Under the pieces are notes generated by a model. It was not told the DNA's origin, ran no database searches, and saw nothing but the letters and a program-made list of their open reading frames with translations. A stretch of DNA of 64,000 nucleotides from Streptomyces sp. NBC_01288 (GTDB lineage: Bacteria; Actinomycetota; Actinomycetes; Streptomycetales; Streptomycetaceae): the NCBI RefSeq assembly GCF_035982055.1, contig NZ_CP108427.1, forward strand, positions 10,477,001 to 10,541,000, in the 5' to 3' direction. How positions within the stretch are numbered: the first letter of the stretch is position 1; each line of letters begins with the position of its first letter. Shown piece after piece: positions 1-9,409 of the stretch. The translations under genes were made by a program, and so were the position numbers.

Positions 1-15
1 GACAAGCAAACGCAA

Positions 16-105
16 TGACTGATTGGCGAGTCAGCCTGGCTCTGGCCGGAAGTGCTGTCAAGACTTCGATCGCAATTTTGTGGAGAGTCTTGACTGGTGA
101 GTCAA
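16..105. promoter_or_regulatory. Nested inverted repeats upstream of the amine oxidase
   Basis: Three dyads lie just before the amine oxidase start: TGACT/AGTCA (16-20 and 29-33), GTCAAGACT/AGTCTTGAC (57-65 and 86-94) and TTGACT-ggtg-AGTCAA (90-105). They share the half-site (A)GTCAA, so they probably bind one dimeric regulator repeatedly. The XRE-TetR regulator encoded just downstream of the amine oxidase is the natural candidate, but this is inference. The last dyad touches the ATG at 105, so binding there would block initiation. Confidence 0.55.
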
Positions 106-1520
106 TGTTGCTGCACGGTGTCGGCGTGACGACACCTGACACTTCTGCCGTGGACACCGACGTCGTGGTCGTGGGCGCCGGATACGCGGGACTGACCACC
201 GCGTGGCGGCTGGCCGAGGCCGGCGTCGACGTGGTCGTACTGGAGGCCGCCGACCGCGTGGGCGGCCGAGTGTTCAGCCAGATGACCCCGTCCGGGGTGC
301 GCGTCGACCACGGAGGACAGTGGATCGGGCCGAGCCAGCGACGGTTCCACGCGCTGGCGGCCCGGTTCGGCTGCCGGACGTTCCCGACCTGGGAGGCCGG
401 CCGGCACACCGAGATCCGCGCCGACGGCACCCGCGTCGACTACGCGGGCGGCGCACCGGACACCGGACCGGGCATCGACGAGTACGACCGCGTCACCGCC
501 CTGCTGGACGACCTCGCCCGCACCGTCGACCTCGAACTGCCTTGGTCCACCCCGCGGTTCGCCGAGTTCGACGCCCTGTCGGCCGAGGACTTCTTCCGCG
601 CGCAGACCGACGACGAGGACGCGCTGGCGCGGCTGGCGCTCGCGATCCAGGGCGTCTGGTGCGCCGAACCGCGCGAGATCTCCTTCTTCCACGTGCTGTT
701 CTACCTGGCCTCGGGCGGCGGCTACGAGCAACTGATGGAGACCCGCGGCTGCGCCCAGGACGCCCGGTTCGCCGACGGGGCGGACGCGGTGGCCCACGCG
801 CTCGCGAAGTCACTGGGCGGGCGGGTACGGCTCGGCGAACCGGTGCTGTCCCTCCGACAGACCGCGCACGGGGTGGAGGCGTACACCGGCCGCACCGTCG
901 TCCGCGCGCGCCGGGCCGTGGTCGCCGTACCCCCGGCCGTGATCGAACGCATCGCGTTCGACCCCGCGCTGCCCGTCGCGCGGCGCGGCTGGGTGCACCA
1001 CTCCCCGATGGGACGCGTCGCCAAGGTGCACGCCGTCTACGAGGAACCCTTCTGGCGCGCGGCGGGACGCTCCGGGATCGCGACGCTCTACGGCGACAGC
1101 CCGGTCGGCGTCGTCTTCGACAACTCACCCGAGGACGCCTCGCGCGGCGTACTCGTCGCGTTCGTCTACGGCGACCGGCTCGACCGCTGGTCCGCCGGCA
1201 CCGACACGGAGCGCCGCCACGGAGTGCTGGCCGCACTGTCCGCGGTCGCCGGACCCCGGGCCGGACAGCCCATCGACTACGTCGAGAAGATCTGGCCGCG
1301 GACCGGCTGGACCGTCGGAGGCTACGAGTGCTTCCTGACCCCGGGCGGCTGGACCCGGCACGGCAGGGACGGATGGCGCGAGCCGTCCGGGCTCGTCCAC
1401 TGGGCGGGGACGGAGACCGCCTCGGTGTGGAACGGCTACATCGACGGGGCGATCTCGTCGGGAGAGCGTGCCGCGGCCGAGGTGATCAGCGCCCTGGCGG
1501 CCGTCGGACATCTGGGGTGA
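105..1520 (+). CDS. Flavin monoamine oxidase family FAD-dependent oxidoreductase
   Basis: A 471-residue FAD-dependent amine oxidase, expected to oxidise a primary or secondary amine to an imine in the cytoplasm. The N-terminal dinucleotide-binding fold VVVVGAGYAGL (about residues 20-30) is followed by an acidic strand end (VVVLEAADRVGGR). The C-terminal FAD motif GLVHWAGTETASVWNGYIDG is typical of MAO/putrescine-oxidase-like enzymes. The reading frame extends upstream to position 15, but that stretch is made of operator-like dyads and has no protein-like character, so ATG 105 (or GTG 126) is the likelier start. It is followed after 29 bp by a regulator on the same strand, suggesting an autoregulated amine-catabolism unit. 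The substrate cannot be told. Confidence 0.88.
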   Translation: MLLHGVGVTTPDTSAVDTDVVVVGAGYAGLTTAWRLAEAGVDVVVLEAADRVGGRVFSQMTPSGVRVDHGGQWIGPSQRRFHALAARFGCRTFPTWEAGRHTEIRADGTRVDYAGGAPDTGPGIDEYDRVTALLDDLARTVDLELPWSTPRFAEFDALSAEDFFRAQTDDEDALARLALAIQGVWCAEPREISFFHVLFYLASGGGYEQLMETRGCAQDARFADGADAVAHALAKSLGGRVRLGEPVLSLRQTAHGVEAYTGRTVVRARRAVVAVPPAVIERIAFDPALPVARRGWVHHSPMGRVAKVHAVYEEPFWRAAGRSGIATLYGDSPVGVVFDNSPEDASRGVLVAFVYGDRLDRWSAGTDTERRHGVLAALSAVAGPRAGQPIDYVEKIWPRTGWTVGGYECFLTPGGWTRHGRDGWREPSGLVHWAGTETASVWNGYIDGAISSGERAAAEVISALAAVGHLG

Positions 1521-1549
1521 ACCGCCTTGCCTGACATACTGATCGGGTT

Positions 1550-2416
1550 ATGACCAGCATCGAAGAGCGACCGGCCGAGACCGCCGACACTCTGCCGGAA
1601 CGCGTCCGGACGGCGATCCGTGCCGCCGCCGTCTCGCAGCGCGAACTCGCCCACCGGATCGGCATGGACCCGACCGCCCTGTCCAAGGCACTGCGCGGAA
1701 ACCGGCGGCTGCGCGACGAGGAGATCGCCGCCCTCGCGAAGGCCTGCGGGGTGTCCACGGCGTATCTCGTCGAGGGCGTCGGTCCGGAGCCCGTGCTCCC
1801 GCCCGACACCGGACGGGACCGGGCGCAGCCGGTGACGGGACAGGAACGCCGGGAGCAGATCCTGGAGGCCGCGACCGTCCTCATCGCCCGCCGCGGCTAC
1901 CACAACGTGCGGGTCTCGGACATCGCCCGCTACTGCGGGACCAGCACGGCGACGGTGCACTACCACTTCCCCAGCAAGGAAGCCACGCTGCACGCGGCGC
2001 TGGAGTACTACGCCCAGCGGTTCCGCACCCGGCTCGACGAGGAGTTCGACCGGGCGACGTCCGCCCGTGACAAACTGCGCCGCCTGATTGAGGTGCAACT
2101 CCCGCTCACCGCCGGGGACATCGACGAATGGTCGGTGTGGATCCAGTTCTGGAACCAGGCGATGCTCGAACCCGGCCTGCGGTCCGCGCAGCGGCGGATC
2201 TACTCGGGCTGGTACCGGGTCGTGGTGGACGTGCTGCACGAGTGCCGGTCCGAAGGCCTCGCACCGGAGGCGGACATCGAGGCCCTCGCCGACCGGTTCA
2301 CCGCGATGGTCGACGGCCTGGCGATCCAGATCCTCGCCAACTCGACCGAGATGCGGCCGGACCGCATGCGCTCGCTCCTGCTGCGGGCCTTCGAACCCCA
2401 CCTCGACCTGACCTGA
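1550..2416 (+). CDS. XRE-TetR double helix-turn-helix regulator
   Basis: A 288-residue transcription factor with two different DNA-binding domains. Residues about 15-65 form an XRE/Cro-type HTH (VSQRELAHRIGMDPTALSKAL). Residues about 100-150 form a TetR N-domain with the usual helix-turn-helix-YHFPSK signature (VSDIARYCGTSTATVHYHF). The rest is a TetR-like ligand/dimer domain. A plain TetR protein is about 200 residues, so this is a TetR with an added XRE module. It probably regulates the adjoining amine oxidase through the dyads at 16-105; the ligand may be an amine or its product (inference). Confidence 0.85.
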   Translation: MTSIEERPAETADTLPERVRTAIRAAAVSQRELAHRIGMDPTALSKALRGNRRLRDEEIAALAKACGVSTAYLVEGVGPEPVLPPDTGRDRAQPVTGQERREQILEAATVLIARRGYHNVRVSDIARYCGTSTATVHYHFPSKEATLHAALEYYAQRFRTRLDEEFDRATSARDKLRRLIEVQLPLTAGDIDEWSVWIQFWNQAMLEPGLRSAQRRIYSGWYRVVVDVLHECRSEGLAPEADIEALADRFTAMVDGLAIQILANSTEMRPDRMRSLLLRAFEPHLDLT

Positions 2417-2511
2417 CCGACCACCCGGGCGCGCCTGGCTGAAGGGGGGAGGGGCTCGCGGCCGTACCTCCGTGAGCGCGTGCGCACCCGGACGTCCCCT
2501 CCCGCGGGTTG

Positions 2512-3627
2512 TCACCGCAGTCCGCTGTAGGCGGCCATGACGATCTCCATGCCGCGGTTGTCCTCCTGCTCCTCCCGGTCGATCATCTGGTTCATCACGT
2601 AGGCCACCGTCATCCGTGCGTCGGGGTCGCTCACGACCAGCGAACCGCCCCATCCGCCCCAGCCGAAGGTGTTGCCGAACTTCCCGAAGCCCACGGTCCA
2701 GGACATCGGCGTCCGCAGCACCCGGTCCTCGCCGCGGAACACCTCCTGCCACGCGGGCTCGCAGCCCCGGGGAGACAGCAGCCGCACGCCACCGGCCGAA
2801 CCCCGGTTCGCCAGGACCGACTGGACGAGGGCGACGGACCGGGCGTTGCCGAAGCCGTTCACCGCGGGGATCTGCGCACGGCGCCAGGCAACGGAGTTGG
2901 CATCCCTGACCCGGACCGCGGCACCGGTGTGCTCCCGGCGTGTGCCGTCCGGTCCGAGCGGTGCGCCGGCGGTGAACTCGTCGGTCTGTGACGGTGGCGG
3001 GATGAGCGGTGCGACGCGGTGGTCGTCGGCGGCGGAGAGCCCGATGTGGAAGTCGGCGCCCAGCGGTCCGGCCACCTCCTCGGCGAAAAAGTCGCCGAGG
3101 CTACGGCCGGTGACGCGGCGGACGATCTCACCGATCAGGAACCCGAAGGTGAGCGCGTGGTACCCGGCGGCTGTGCCCGGTTCCCATTCGGGGGCCTGCG
3201 TGGCCAGCCCCGCCGTCACGCTCTGCCAGTCGTAGAGGTCCTCGACCGCCGTCGGCCCGGTCAGGTCCGGCAGCCCCGCGGTATGGGACAGCACATGGCG
3301 TACCAGCAGGCGCTCCTTGCCCGCCGCGGCGAACTCGGGCCAGTAGGCGGCGACCGGCGCGGACAGATCGAGCAGGCCCTGGTCGGCCAGGACGAGCGCG
3401 CACAGGGCGGTCATGTTCTTGCTCGTCGAGTTCACGCCCGTGAGGGTGTCCCGCTCCCAGTCGACGCTACGGTCCGCGTCGGCGTACCCGCCCCAGAGGT
3501 CGACCACCGGCTCGCCGTCGAGGTGGACGGCGACCGAGGCACCCACGTCGTCCTTGCCGAGCGAAGCCGCGAGGGCCTCCTCGACCGCGGCGAACCGCGG
3601 CTCGCACAGCCCTTTAACATCAGTCAT
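2512..3627 (-). CDS. Serine hydrolase of the beta-lactamase/EstB family
   Basis: A 371-residue class C beta-lactamase-like esterase or peptidase. The catalytic S-x-x-K motif is STSK at residues 67-70, and HVLSHTAGLPDLTG is the typical family segment that follows. No signal peptide is seen with the chosen ATG at 3627, so it is probably cytoplasmic, as many EstB-type enzymes are. A longer reading frame exists upstream but overlaps the divergent promoter region. It is divergently transcribed from the AraC regulator at 3804. Substrate unknown. Confidence 0.85.
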   Translation of the reverse strand: MTDVKGLCEPRFAAVEEALAASLGKDDVGASVAVHLDGEPVVDLWGGYADADRSVDWERDTLTGVNSTSKNMTALCALVLADQGLLDLSAPVAAYWPEFAAAGKERLLVRHVLSHTAGLPDLTGPTAVEDLYDWQSVTAGLATQAPEWEPGTAAGYHALTFGFLIGEIVRRVTGRSLGDFFAEEVAGPLGADFHIGLSAADDHRVAPLIPPPSQTDEFTAGAPLGPDGTRREHTGAAVRVRDANSVAWRRAQIPAVNGFGNARSVALVQSVLANRGSAGGVRLLSPRGCEPAWQEVFRGEDRVLRTPMSWTVGFGKFGNTFGWGGWGGSLVVSDPDARMTVAYVMNQMIDREEQEDNRGMEIVMAAYSGLR

Positions 3628-3803
3628 GTGCACAAGCCTCGGGCAACGCCGGGGCCGCCCGCCCGACAATTCCCGCACGGCTTGTGTCGGGCAGGGCGCG
3701 AAGGAATCACGTACACCTGAAGAGGGCCCGGCCGACCGTAGGAGTTGCCGCGTCGGGGTGCGCATTCCTGCGGGGGAGACTCAGGGAAGAGGGACGGGTA
3801 CAC

Positions 3804-4685
3804 GTGCTGGAGCGGCTGAACCAGGCGCTGGACCACCTGGAGGCCCACCTCGACCAGGAGGTCGACGTGGCCGGGGCGGCCCGGATCGCCGCGGTGTCGG
3901 AGTACCACTTCCGGCGGATGTTCTCCGCCCTCGCCGGGATGCCGCTCCCGGTCTACGTGCGGCGCCGCCGGATGACGCTCGCCGCGGCCGAGGTGGTGGC
4001 CGGGGAACGCACGCTGCTCGATGTCGCGGTGCGCTACGGCTACGGCTCGGGCGAGGCCTTCGCCCGGGCGTTCCGGTCGGTGCACGGCATCGGCCCGGGC
4101 GAGGCACGGCGCACGGGCGCCCTGCTCACGGCACAGCCCCGCATGTCCTTCCGCGTCGTCGTCGAAGGCAGTACGACCATGCGGTACCGGATCGTGCAGA
4201 AGGAGGCGTTCCGGATCGTCGGCAGGAAGGCCCGCGTCTCGCTGGTGCACGAGGGCGTCAACCCGGCCGCCGCGGCACACGTGGAGAACCTGGACGAGCG
4301 GGCGATCGTACGGATGAAGGGGCTGGCCGGCCGGGAACCGGAGGGAATCCTGTCGGCAGCGGTATACCTGACCGACAGCCGGGAGGAGGGCGCCGAGGCG
4401 GACTACTGGATCGGCGTGGCCACCGGCCCGGAGACGGCCGTCGAGGAACTCGACGCCCTCGACGTGCCGGCCGGGACCTGGGCGGTCTTCGACAACGACG
4501 GGCCCTATCCGAGCGCGCTCCAGGAACTGTGGCGCGACGTGTTCACCCAGTGGTTCCCCTCGAACCCGTACACGAGCCGGCCGGGTCCGGAACTCCTGCG
4601 GACGCACCTGGTGGAGATCGGCGAGGAGACCCACTCCCAGTTGTGGATTCCGATCGAGCGGAACAGCGGAAACGCCGCCGTGTGA
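3804..4685 (+). CDS. AraC family regulator with GyrI-like ligand domain
   Basis: A 293-residue Rob/SoxS-like regulator. The N-terminal AraC double HTH (residues about 1-105) contains AARIAAVSEYHFRRMFSAL and VAVRYGYGSGEAFARAFRSV. The C-terminal half is a GyrI-like/AraC-effector-binding domain (YRIVQKEAFRIVGRKARV onward, ending QLWIPIERN). The GTG start at 3804 is preferred because GAAGAGGGA lies upstream and the family fold begins there. GyrI-like domains bind amphipathic drugs, and the next gene is an MFS exporter, so control of that pump is plausible but not shown. Confidence 0.85.
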   Translation: MLERLNQALDHLEAHLDQEVDVAGAARIAAVSEYHFRRMFSALAGMPLPVYVRRRRMTLAAAEVVAGERTLLDVAVRYGYGSGEAFARAFRSVHGIGPGEARRTGALLTAQPRMSFRVVVEGSTTMRYRIVQKEAFRIVGRKARVSLVHEGVNPAAAAHVENLDERAIVRMKGLAGREPEGILSAAVYLTDSREEGAEADYWIGVATGPETAVEELDALDVPAGTWAVFDNDGPYPSALQELWRDVFTQWFPSNPYTSRPGPELLRTHLVEIGEETHSQLWIPIERNSGNAAV

Positions 4686-4732
4686 ACACGGTCCGCCGAA
4701 CGGCGGGGAAGCTTCGGTTCGTGTCGCATCCT

Positions 4733-4781
<49 letters not shown>

Positions 4782-5010
4782 ACGGGCCGACTGTGACGCA
4801 GGCCATGAGTCTCGTCGCCCGATCGTGGAATGCGTGAGCGCGTGCCGCGGCTGTAGTGCTCGTAGAATTTCTCTGCCTTCAAGGGCGCATCGGGCAACGG
4901 TGGCCGGCGCGACAGACCACAGAAACAGGGCGAACAGGACGCAGCACGGTCCCGCCCACCCACCCCGCACCTGTACGCAGACCGCCGCCCGTGAAAGGTA
5001 CTTCCGCTCC

Positions 5011-6246
5011 ATGCCACTGGCCCTGCTGGCCCTTGCCCTCGTCGCGTTCGGAATCGGAACGACCGAGTTCGCCACGATGGGACTGCTGCCCCAGATCGCC
5101 CACGGCGTCGGCGTGTCCGTGCCGCACGCAGGCAACCTCGTCTCCGCTTACGCGCTCGGTGTCGTCGTCGGGGCACCCGTCCTGACCGGCATCGGCGCGC
5201 GCATCGCCCACAAACGGCTCCTGCTCCTGCTGTCCGCACTGTTCGTGGTCGGCAACGTCGCCTCCGCTCTCGCCCCGAACTTCGGCCTGCTGTTCGCCGC
5301 ACGGTTCCTGGCGGGCCTGCCCCACGGAGCACTGTTCGGCGTGGGCGCCGTCGTGGCCTCCCGGCTGGTCGCCCCCGAACGCGCCGGGCGGGCCGTGTCG
5401 AGGATGTTCCTCGGACTCACCGTCGCCAACATCGTCGGCGTCCCGGCCGGCACCGCCCTCGGGCAGCATCTCGGCTGGCGGTACGCCTACTGCGCGGTCG
5501 CCGTCATCGGCCTTGTCGCGCTGGCGGCGCTGGCCGCTTTCGTCCCCCACCAGCCCCGCGGCAGCCAGGCCGGCATCCGGCAGGAACTACGGGCGATGAG
5601 CAACCGGCAGGTCGCCCTGGGCCTGGCCACCGCCGTCGTGGGATTCGGCGGTTTCTTCGCCGTCTACAGCTACCTGGTACCGATCCTCACCCACCTCACC
5701 GGCCTCTCCGACTCCTCCACGACATGGGTCCTCGCGCTCTACGGCATCGGAATGACGCTGGGCACACTGATCGCGGGCCCGCTCACCGACCGGGCCCTGC
5801 GCCCGACGCTGTACGGCGGCCTCTTCCTGCTCGGCGCGACGCTCGTGGCGTTCTACTTCACCGTCCACAGCACCGTCCCCGCCCTGGTGACCCTCGCCTT
5901 CATGGGCGCGATGGGCGCCCTGGTCACCACCCCCGTGCAGATGCTGCTCATGGCCAAGGCGAAGAACGCCCCCACGATGGCCGCGGCCTCCAACCACTCC
6001 GCCTTCAACCTGGCCAACGCCGGCGGCGCCTGGCTCGGCGGCCTGGCCATCTCCGCCGGCTGGGGCTGGGCCTCACCGGCCCTGGTCGGCGCGACGCTCG
6101 CCGCGGCCGGCCTGGGCCTGGCCGTCTTCGCGGGCCTCACGGACCGCGATTCCGGCAGCTCCGCACTGATCACTTCCTCGTCGGCCCTGCCCCCGTCGGA
6201 GCCTTTGCCGACGACGTCTCAAGCGCGGACCGGCGGCGACGCGTAA
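5011..6246 (+). CDS. MFS transporter, DHA1/AraJ-like exporter
   Basis: A 411-residue major facilitator with about 12 hydrophobic segments. The first helix carries the LALVAFGIGTTEFATMG signature of the AraJ/YdhP-type drug and sugar efflux group, and GARIAHKRLLLLLSALFV marks the loop 2-3 region. The ATG at 5011 has GAAAGG upstream; the frame continues upstream but reads through non-coding sequence. It probably exports a small hydrophobic compound through the plasma membrane. The AraC/GyrI regulator immediately upstream is a likely controller. Confidence 0.88.
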   Translation: MPLALLALALVAFGIGTTEFATMGLLPQIAHGVGVSVPHAGNLVSAYALGVVVGAPVLTGIGARIAHKRLLLLLSALFVVGNVASALAPNFGLLFAARFLAGLPHGALFGVGAVVASRLVAPERAGRAVSRMFLGLTVANIVGVPAGTALGQHLGWRYAYCAVAVIGLVALAALAAFVPHQPRGSQAGIRQELRAMSNRQVALGLATAVVGFGGFFAVYSYLVPILTHLTGLSDSSTTWVLALYGIGMTLGTLIAGPLTDRALRPTLYGGLFLLGATLVAFYFTVHSTVPALVTLAFMGAMGALVTTPVQMLLMAKAKNAPTMAAASNHSAFNLANAGGAWLGGLAISAGWGWASPALVGATLAAAGLGLAVFAGLTDRDSGSSALITSSSALPPSEPLPTTSQARTGGDA

Positions 6247-6297
6247 AGGGCCTCGAACACCGTTCCTGTCCTGCCGGTTCATGGCGTCAGCACGATC

Positions 6298-6445
6298 CAC
6301 GATCCTGCCGAACACCGTGCCCGCGTCCATCGCGTGGTGGGCCAGGGCCGCCTGACGCAACGGCAGCACCTCGTGGACGACCGTGCGCAGGTCTCCCTGC
6401 AAGGCGTCGTCGAACTGGGACGATCGCACGGTTCGCCACTCGGCG
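6298..6445 (-). pseudogene. Oxidoreductase remnants (NmrA-like and MDR C-terminal pieces)
   Basis: On the minus strand this stretch reads AEWRTVRSSQF, which resembles NmrA/SDR-type proteins, and then LPLRQAALAHHAMDAGTVF-GRIV, which resembles the C-terminus of quinone oxidoreductases. No start or complete domain remains. The surrounding 6247-7049 region holds no convincing intact gene. It looks like eroded oxidoreductase DNA next to the intact MDR gene at 7156. Confidence 0.35.
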
Positions 6446-7049
6446 CCGGACACGGTGCCGGAGCTGAAGGCGGCGAACGACAGTGACCTGCGGAAGGTGC
6501 CCATTGGCCGCATAACGAGTCCGCCGATGGGAAGCGCCCAGGTCCCGTAGGCGCGCGCCACGTTGCGCGGACGAGGTGGTGATCGCCACCGCGCCCGCCG
6601 CACCGTTCCTGGCTGCGAGCTGGTCCCGCAGATGCTGCGGGTCGCGGGCCCCTGCCTGGTCGAAGGCGTCGGCGACGACCTGCTCCGGGCGACGGATCAC
6701 CGAGGCGGCGCACTATTTCCGTTCCGCCCTTGTGCCCGGTCTTGCGGGTGCGGCTGTACGGGCGGCGGGGGTGAGGCGCATGACGGGGTTCCCTCTCGAA
6801 GATGTCAGACAGTCGTGATCTTCGGAGCGGAACAGCCGCTGCTCCGGCGCCGATTCTTCTGCACCCCACTGGCATGGACGTTAGTCACACTCCGGGCCGA
6901 CGGCTCCTTCCGGCAGCCTGCCCGGCACCGCGGCGATGCTGTACATCGTGGCGGAACCGCGGCCTCGCGCCCCGTCATCGATGGGCGGGCTCAGTCACGG
7001 AGCCCGCCCACCGCACCAGGGGTGAAGGACGCACCACCGACCATCAGGG

Positions 7050-7155
7050 GCCCGTCGAATGGCCTGTCCAGCACCGTCGACCACTACTTCGGCCTGTATT
7101 CACTTGGATGCGTGCTCTTCGAAACAGTCGCCGGCCGTCGGCCCTTCACTGTCCC
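7050..7155 (+). pseudogene. Ser/Thr protein kinase fragment
   Basis: A short plus-strand stretch reads FGLYSLGCVLFETVAGRRPF, which is the subdomain IX region of Hanks-type kinases (normally D-x-Y-SLG-CVLYE-x-x-TGRRPF). Nothing before or after continues the kinase, and the segment abuts the stop codon of the convergent MDR gene. It is an isolated relic. Confidence 0.5.
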
Positions 7156-8073
7156 TCACGGACGAACGCGGATGATCGTCTTTCCCTTGCGTCGCTCGGT
7201 CGGATTGAGAGCGGTGACGGCATCGTCGAGGGGCGAGACGTCGTCGATGTTCGTCCGCAGCCGTCCGTCCCGAACCCGCCGCACGATCTCACCCAGTTCG
7301 GCACGATCGGCCTCGACGACGAAGTCCACCGCCAGGCCGGCAGCGGGCCGTGCCTCGACCGGGCCGACGACGGACACCAGCGTTCCTCCGGCCTTGACCA
7401 GGTCGGCGGACCGCTTCTGAATGTCACCGCCGATGACATCGAAGACCAGATCGACGCCGCCGACGTCTTCCAGCGCGTCGTTCTCCAGGTCGACGAACTC
7501 ATGCGCGCCGAAGTCGAGTGCCTTCTCACGGTCCGCGGCGCGTCCGGTGCCGATGACGTAGGCGCCGGCCTCACGTGCCAGCTGGGTCACCATCGTCCCG
7601 ACCGCCCCGGCCGCGCCATGGGCGAGGACGGTCTGGCCGGCCTGAAGGCGGCCGTGCTGGAACAGGCCCTGCCACGCGGTCAGACCTGAGATCGGCAGGG
7701 ACGCGCCCACCGTGAAGTCGACGTCGCCGGGAAGCGGTGCGAGGTTGCGTGCTTCGATCGCCACATACTCCGCCAGCGTGCCGTCACGGTGCCAGTCGGC
7801 GAGGCCGAACACCCGCTGGCCGACCGACAGCCCCGTCGTGCCGTAGCCGAGGGAGGCGACCACTCCGGCCAGTTCGTGGCCGGGGATCGACGGTGCCCTG
7901 TCACGGCCGGCCCGATCGGTCCAGGTCGACGGCCACTCCATCTCGGTCGGGACGAATCCCGACGCGTGGATCCGAACGACGACATCGTTGATCGCCGCCT
8001 GCGGCTCGGGCCGCTCCACCAGAGTCATCCCGGCCGGTCCCGCGGCCTGGTCCGTCACCACGATCGCTTTCAT
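7156..8073 (-). CDS. NADPH:quinone oxidoreductase-like MDR enzyme
   Basis: A 305-residue zinc-free medium-chain dehydrogenase/reductase. GHELAGVVASLG lies in the catalytic domain, and VLAHGAAGAVGTMVTQLAREAGAYVIGTG is the NADP-binding segment. The C-terminus TERRKGKTIIRV is typical of the family. The ATG at 8073 follows a good GAGGAAG ribosome site. The leader just upstream contains a tandem duplication of GGTGGAAATCTC (8103-8127). Role: cytosolic reduction of quinones or enones; substrate unknown. Confidence 0.88.
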   Translation of the reverse strand: MKAIVVTDQAAGPAGMTLVERPEPQAAINDVVVRIHASGFVPTEMEWPSTWTDRAGRDRAPSIPGHELAGVVASLGYGTTGLSVGQRVFGLADWHRDGTLAEYVAIEARNLAPLPGDVDFTVGASLPISGLTAWQGLFQHGRLQAGQTVLAHGAAGAVGTMVTQLAREAGAYVIGTGRAADREKALDFGAHEFVDLENDALEDVGGVDLVFDVIGGDIQKRSADLVKAGGTLVSVVGPVEARPAAGLAVDFVVEADRAELGEIVRRVRDGRLRTNIDDVSPLDDAVTALNPTERRKGKTIIRVRP

Positions 8074-8324
8074 GGGAATCACTTCCTCGATCATCTGTCT
8101 CTTCGGTGGAAATCTCGGTGGAAATCTCGCAGGGACGTAAAGCCCGTCCGACATCACCTCGGCGAGGCCGACAGACGCGGCCGGCGATCTGGACGGCGTC
8201 GGCCGGACTGCTACGCGCTCGTCGTCATGTCTCCGACCTTAGGAGCGGAGTAGCCCAGGAGCGTGGTCCATTTCCAAGGTAGATCCTTGGGCCACTTTGG
8301 AGTTCAGTCCTTCGTCCCCCGTAC

Positions 8325-9220
8325 TCACTGGGGAAACGTCGTCGGCGTTGCGCCACGGGAACCCGAAGGTCGCCTAGGGACTGTCCGGGCGATCATGGGC
8401 GGAGCCTCGACGGTGTTGCGCTTCTTGTAGCGGTCCTCGTCGAAGCCAGTCGGCCGTCCGCCGCGCGAGCCTTTGCGCAGGCGGGCGGCCTGGCTGTCGG
8501 TCTTCTCGGGGATCGTGTGCCGGATTCCGCGTCGCCGCAGGTATTCGCGGACGGGCCCGTTGCTGTAGGCCTTGTCTGCGGCGAGGCTGTCCGGCTTCTT
8601 GCGGGGCCTGCCCGGCCCTGGCCGGGGCACGCGGATCTTGTCCAGGACGGGCTTGAACTGCGTGCAGTCCGCTCGCTGGCCTGCGGTGACGATCAGGGAC
8701 AGCGGGCGGCATCGGCCGTCCGCGCTCAGGTGGAGTTTGCTGGTGAACCCGCCGCGCGAGCGGCCCAGGCCCTCGCTTGCAGCGCCACCTCCACCAGGCG
8801 GGTGCCCAGGCTCTGCCACGGCGTCTCGTCCTGGTGTTCCACCTCGCCGGCCCCCTTTGACGCGAGGGCCGACGGCGGGTCGGTGCGGGCGCCGGCCGCG
8901 TGCTGATGCGCGCGGACGATGGTGGAGCCCACCGAGATGTCCCAGTCGACTTCGCCTGTTGCGTCGGCCGCGGCCTGGACCTGCTGGAGCAGACGCTCCC
9001 ACGTGCCGTCGGCGGACCACAGCCGGTGGCGTTCGTAGACGGTCTTCCACGGGCCGAATCGTTCGGGCAGGTCACGCCACTGAACGCCGGTCCGTACCCG
9101 GTACAGAATCCCGTTGATCACCTGCCGGTGATCCCGCCACCTGCCACAACGCAGGTTGCTGACCGGCAGGAACGGCCGCAACCGTTCCCACTCGGCATCA
9201 CTCAGATCACCCCGCCCCAT
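8325..9220 (-). pseudogene. IS5-family transposase, two frames, 3' deleted
   Basis: The first frame begins MGRGDLSDAEWERLRPFLP at 9220 and includes VINGILYRVRTGVQWRDLPERFGPW and the first catalytic Asp region DWDISVGSTIVRAHQHAAGAR. Near 8760 the frame changes to give LGRSRGGFTSKLHLSADGRC and SLAADKAYSNGPVREYLRRRG, as in IS427 elements that use frameshifting. After KKRNTVE (about 8408) the usual catalytic-Glu helix (ERAINRLKQ-type) is missing and the frame runs into the terminal repeat, so the enzyme should be inactive. Confidence 0.8.
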
Positions 9221-9279
9221 GCCCACATCAACGAGCTCGGCACGCGAAGTAGTCACATGATCGGCCGGACAAGTCCTAG
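8374..9279 (-). mobile_element. IS5-family element, IS427-like, with CTAG target duplication
   Basis: Both edges read CTAG followed inward by related terminal repeats (GGACTGTCCGG... on the left; the complement of the right end gives GACTTGTCCGG...), then a shared CGATCATG. A YTAR target duplication is the hallmark of the IS427 group. The element body is about 898 bp and carries one two-frame transposase. The transposase loses its C-terminal coding part just inside the left terminal repeat, so this copy is probably non-autonomous. Confidence 0.75.
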
Positions 9280-9409
9280 CCATTACCTTTTTTCGTAGAG
9301 CCCGGTGGCAGGTGCCGTTCCCGCAGTGGATGGGGAAACATGTTGGCCGGCTGTCGGCGGGCTGCGAGGATGCGTCTGTTTCTCCGGGGGAGGATATTTG
9401 TTCGTTTTC

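Noticed and set aside
15..104. Upstream extension of the amine oxidase to an ATG at 15
   Set aside because: The added residues are unlike the family, and the DNA consists of inverted repeats typical of operator DNA.
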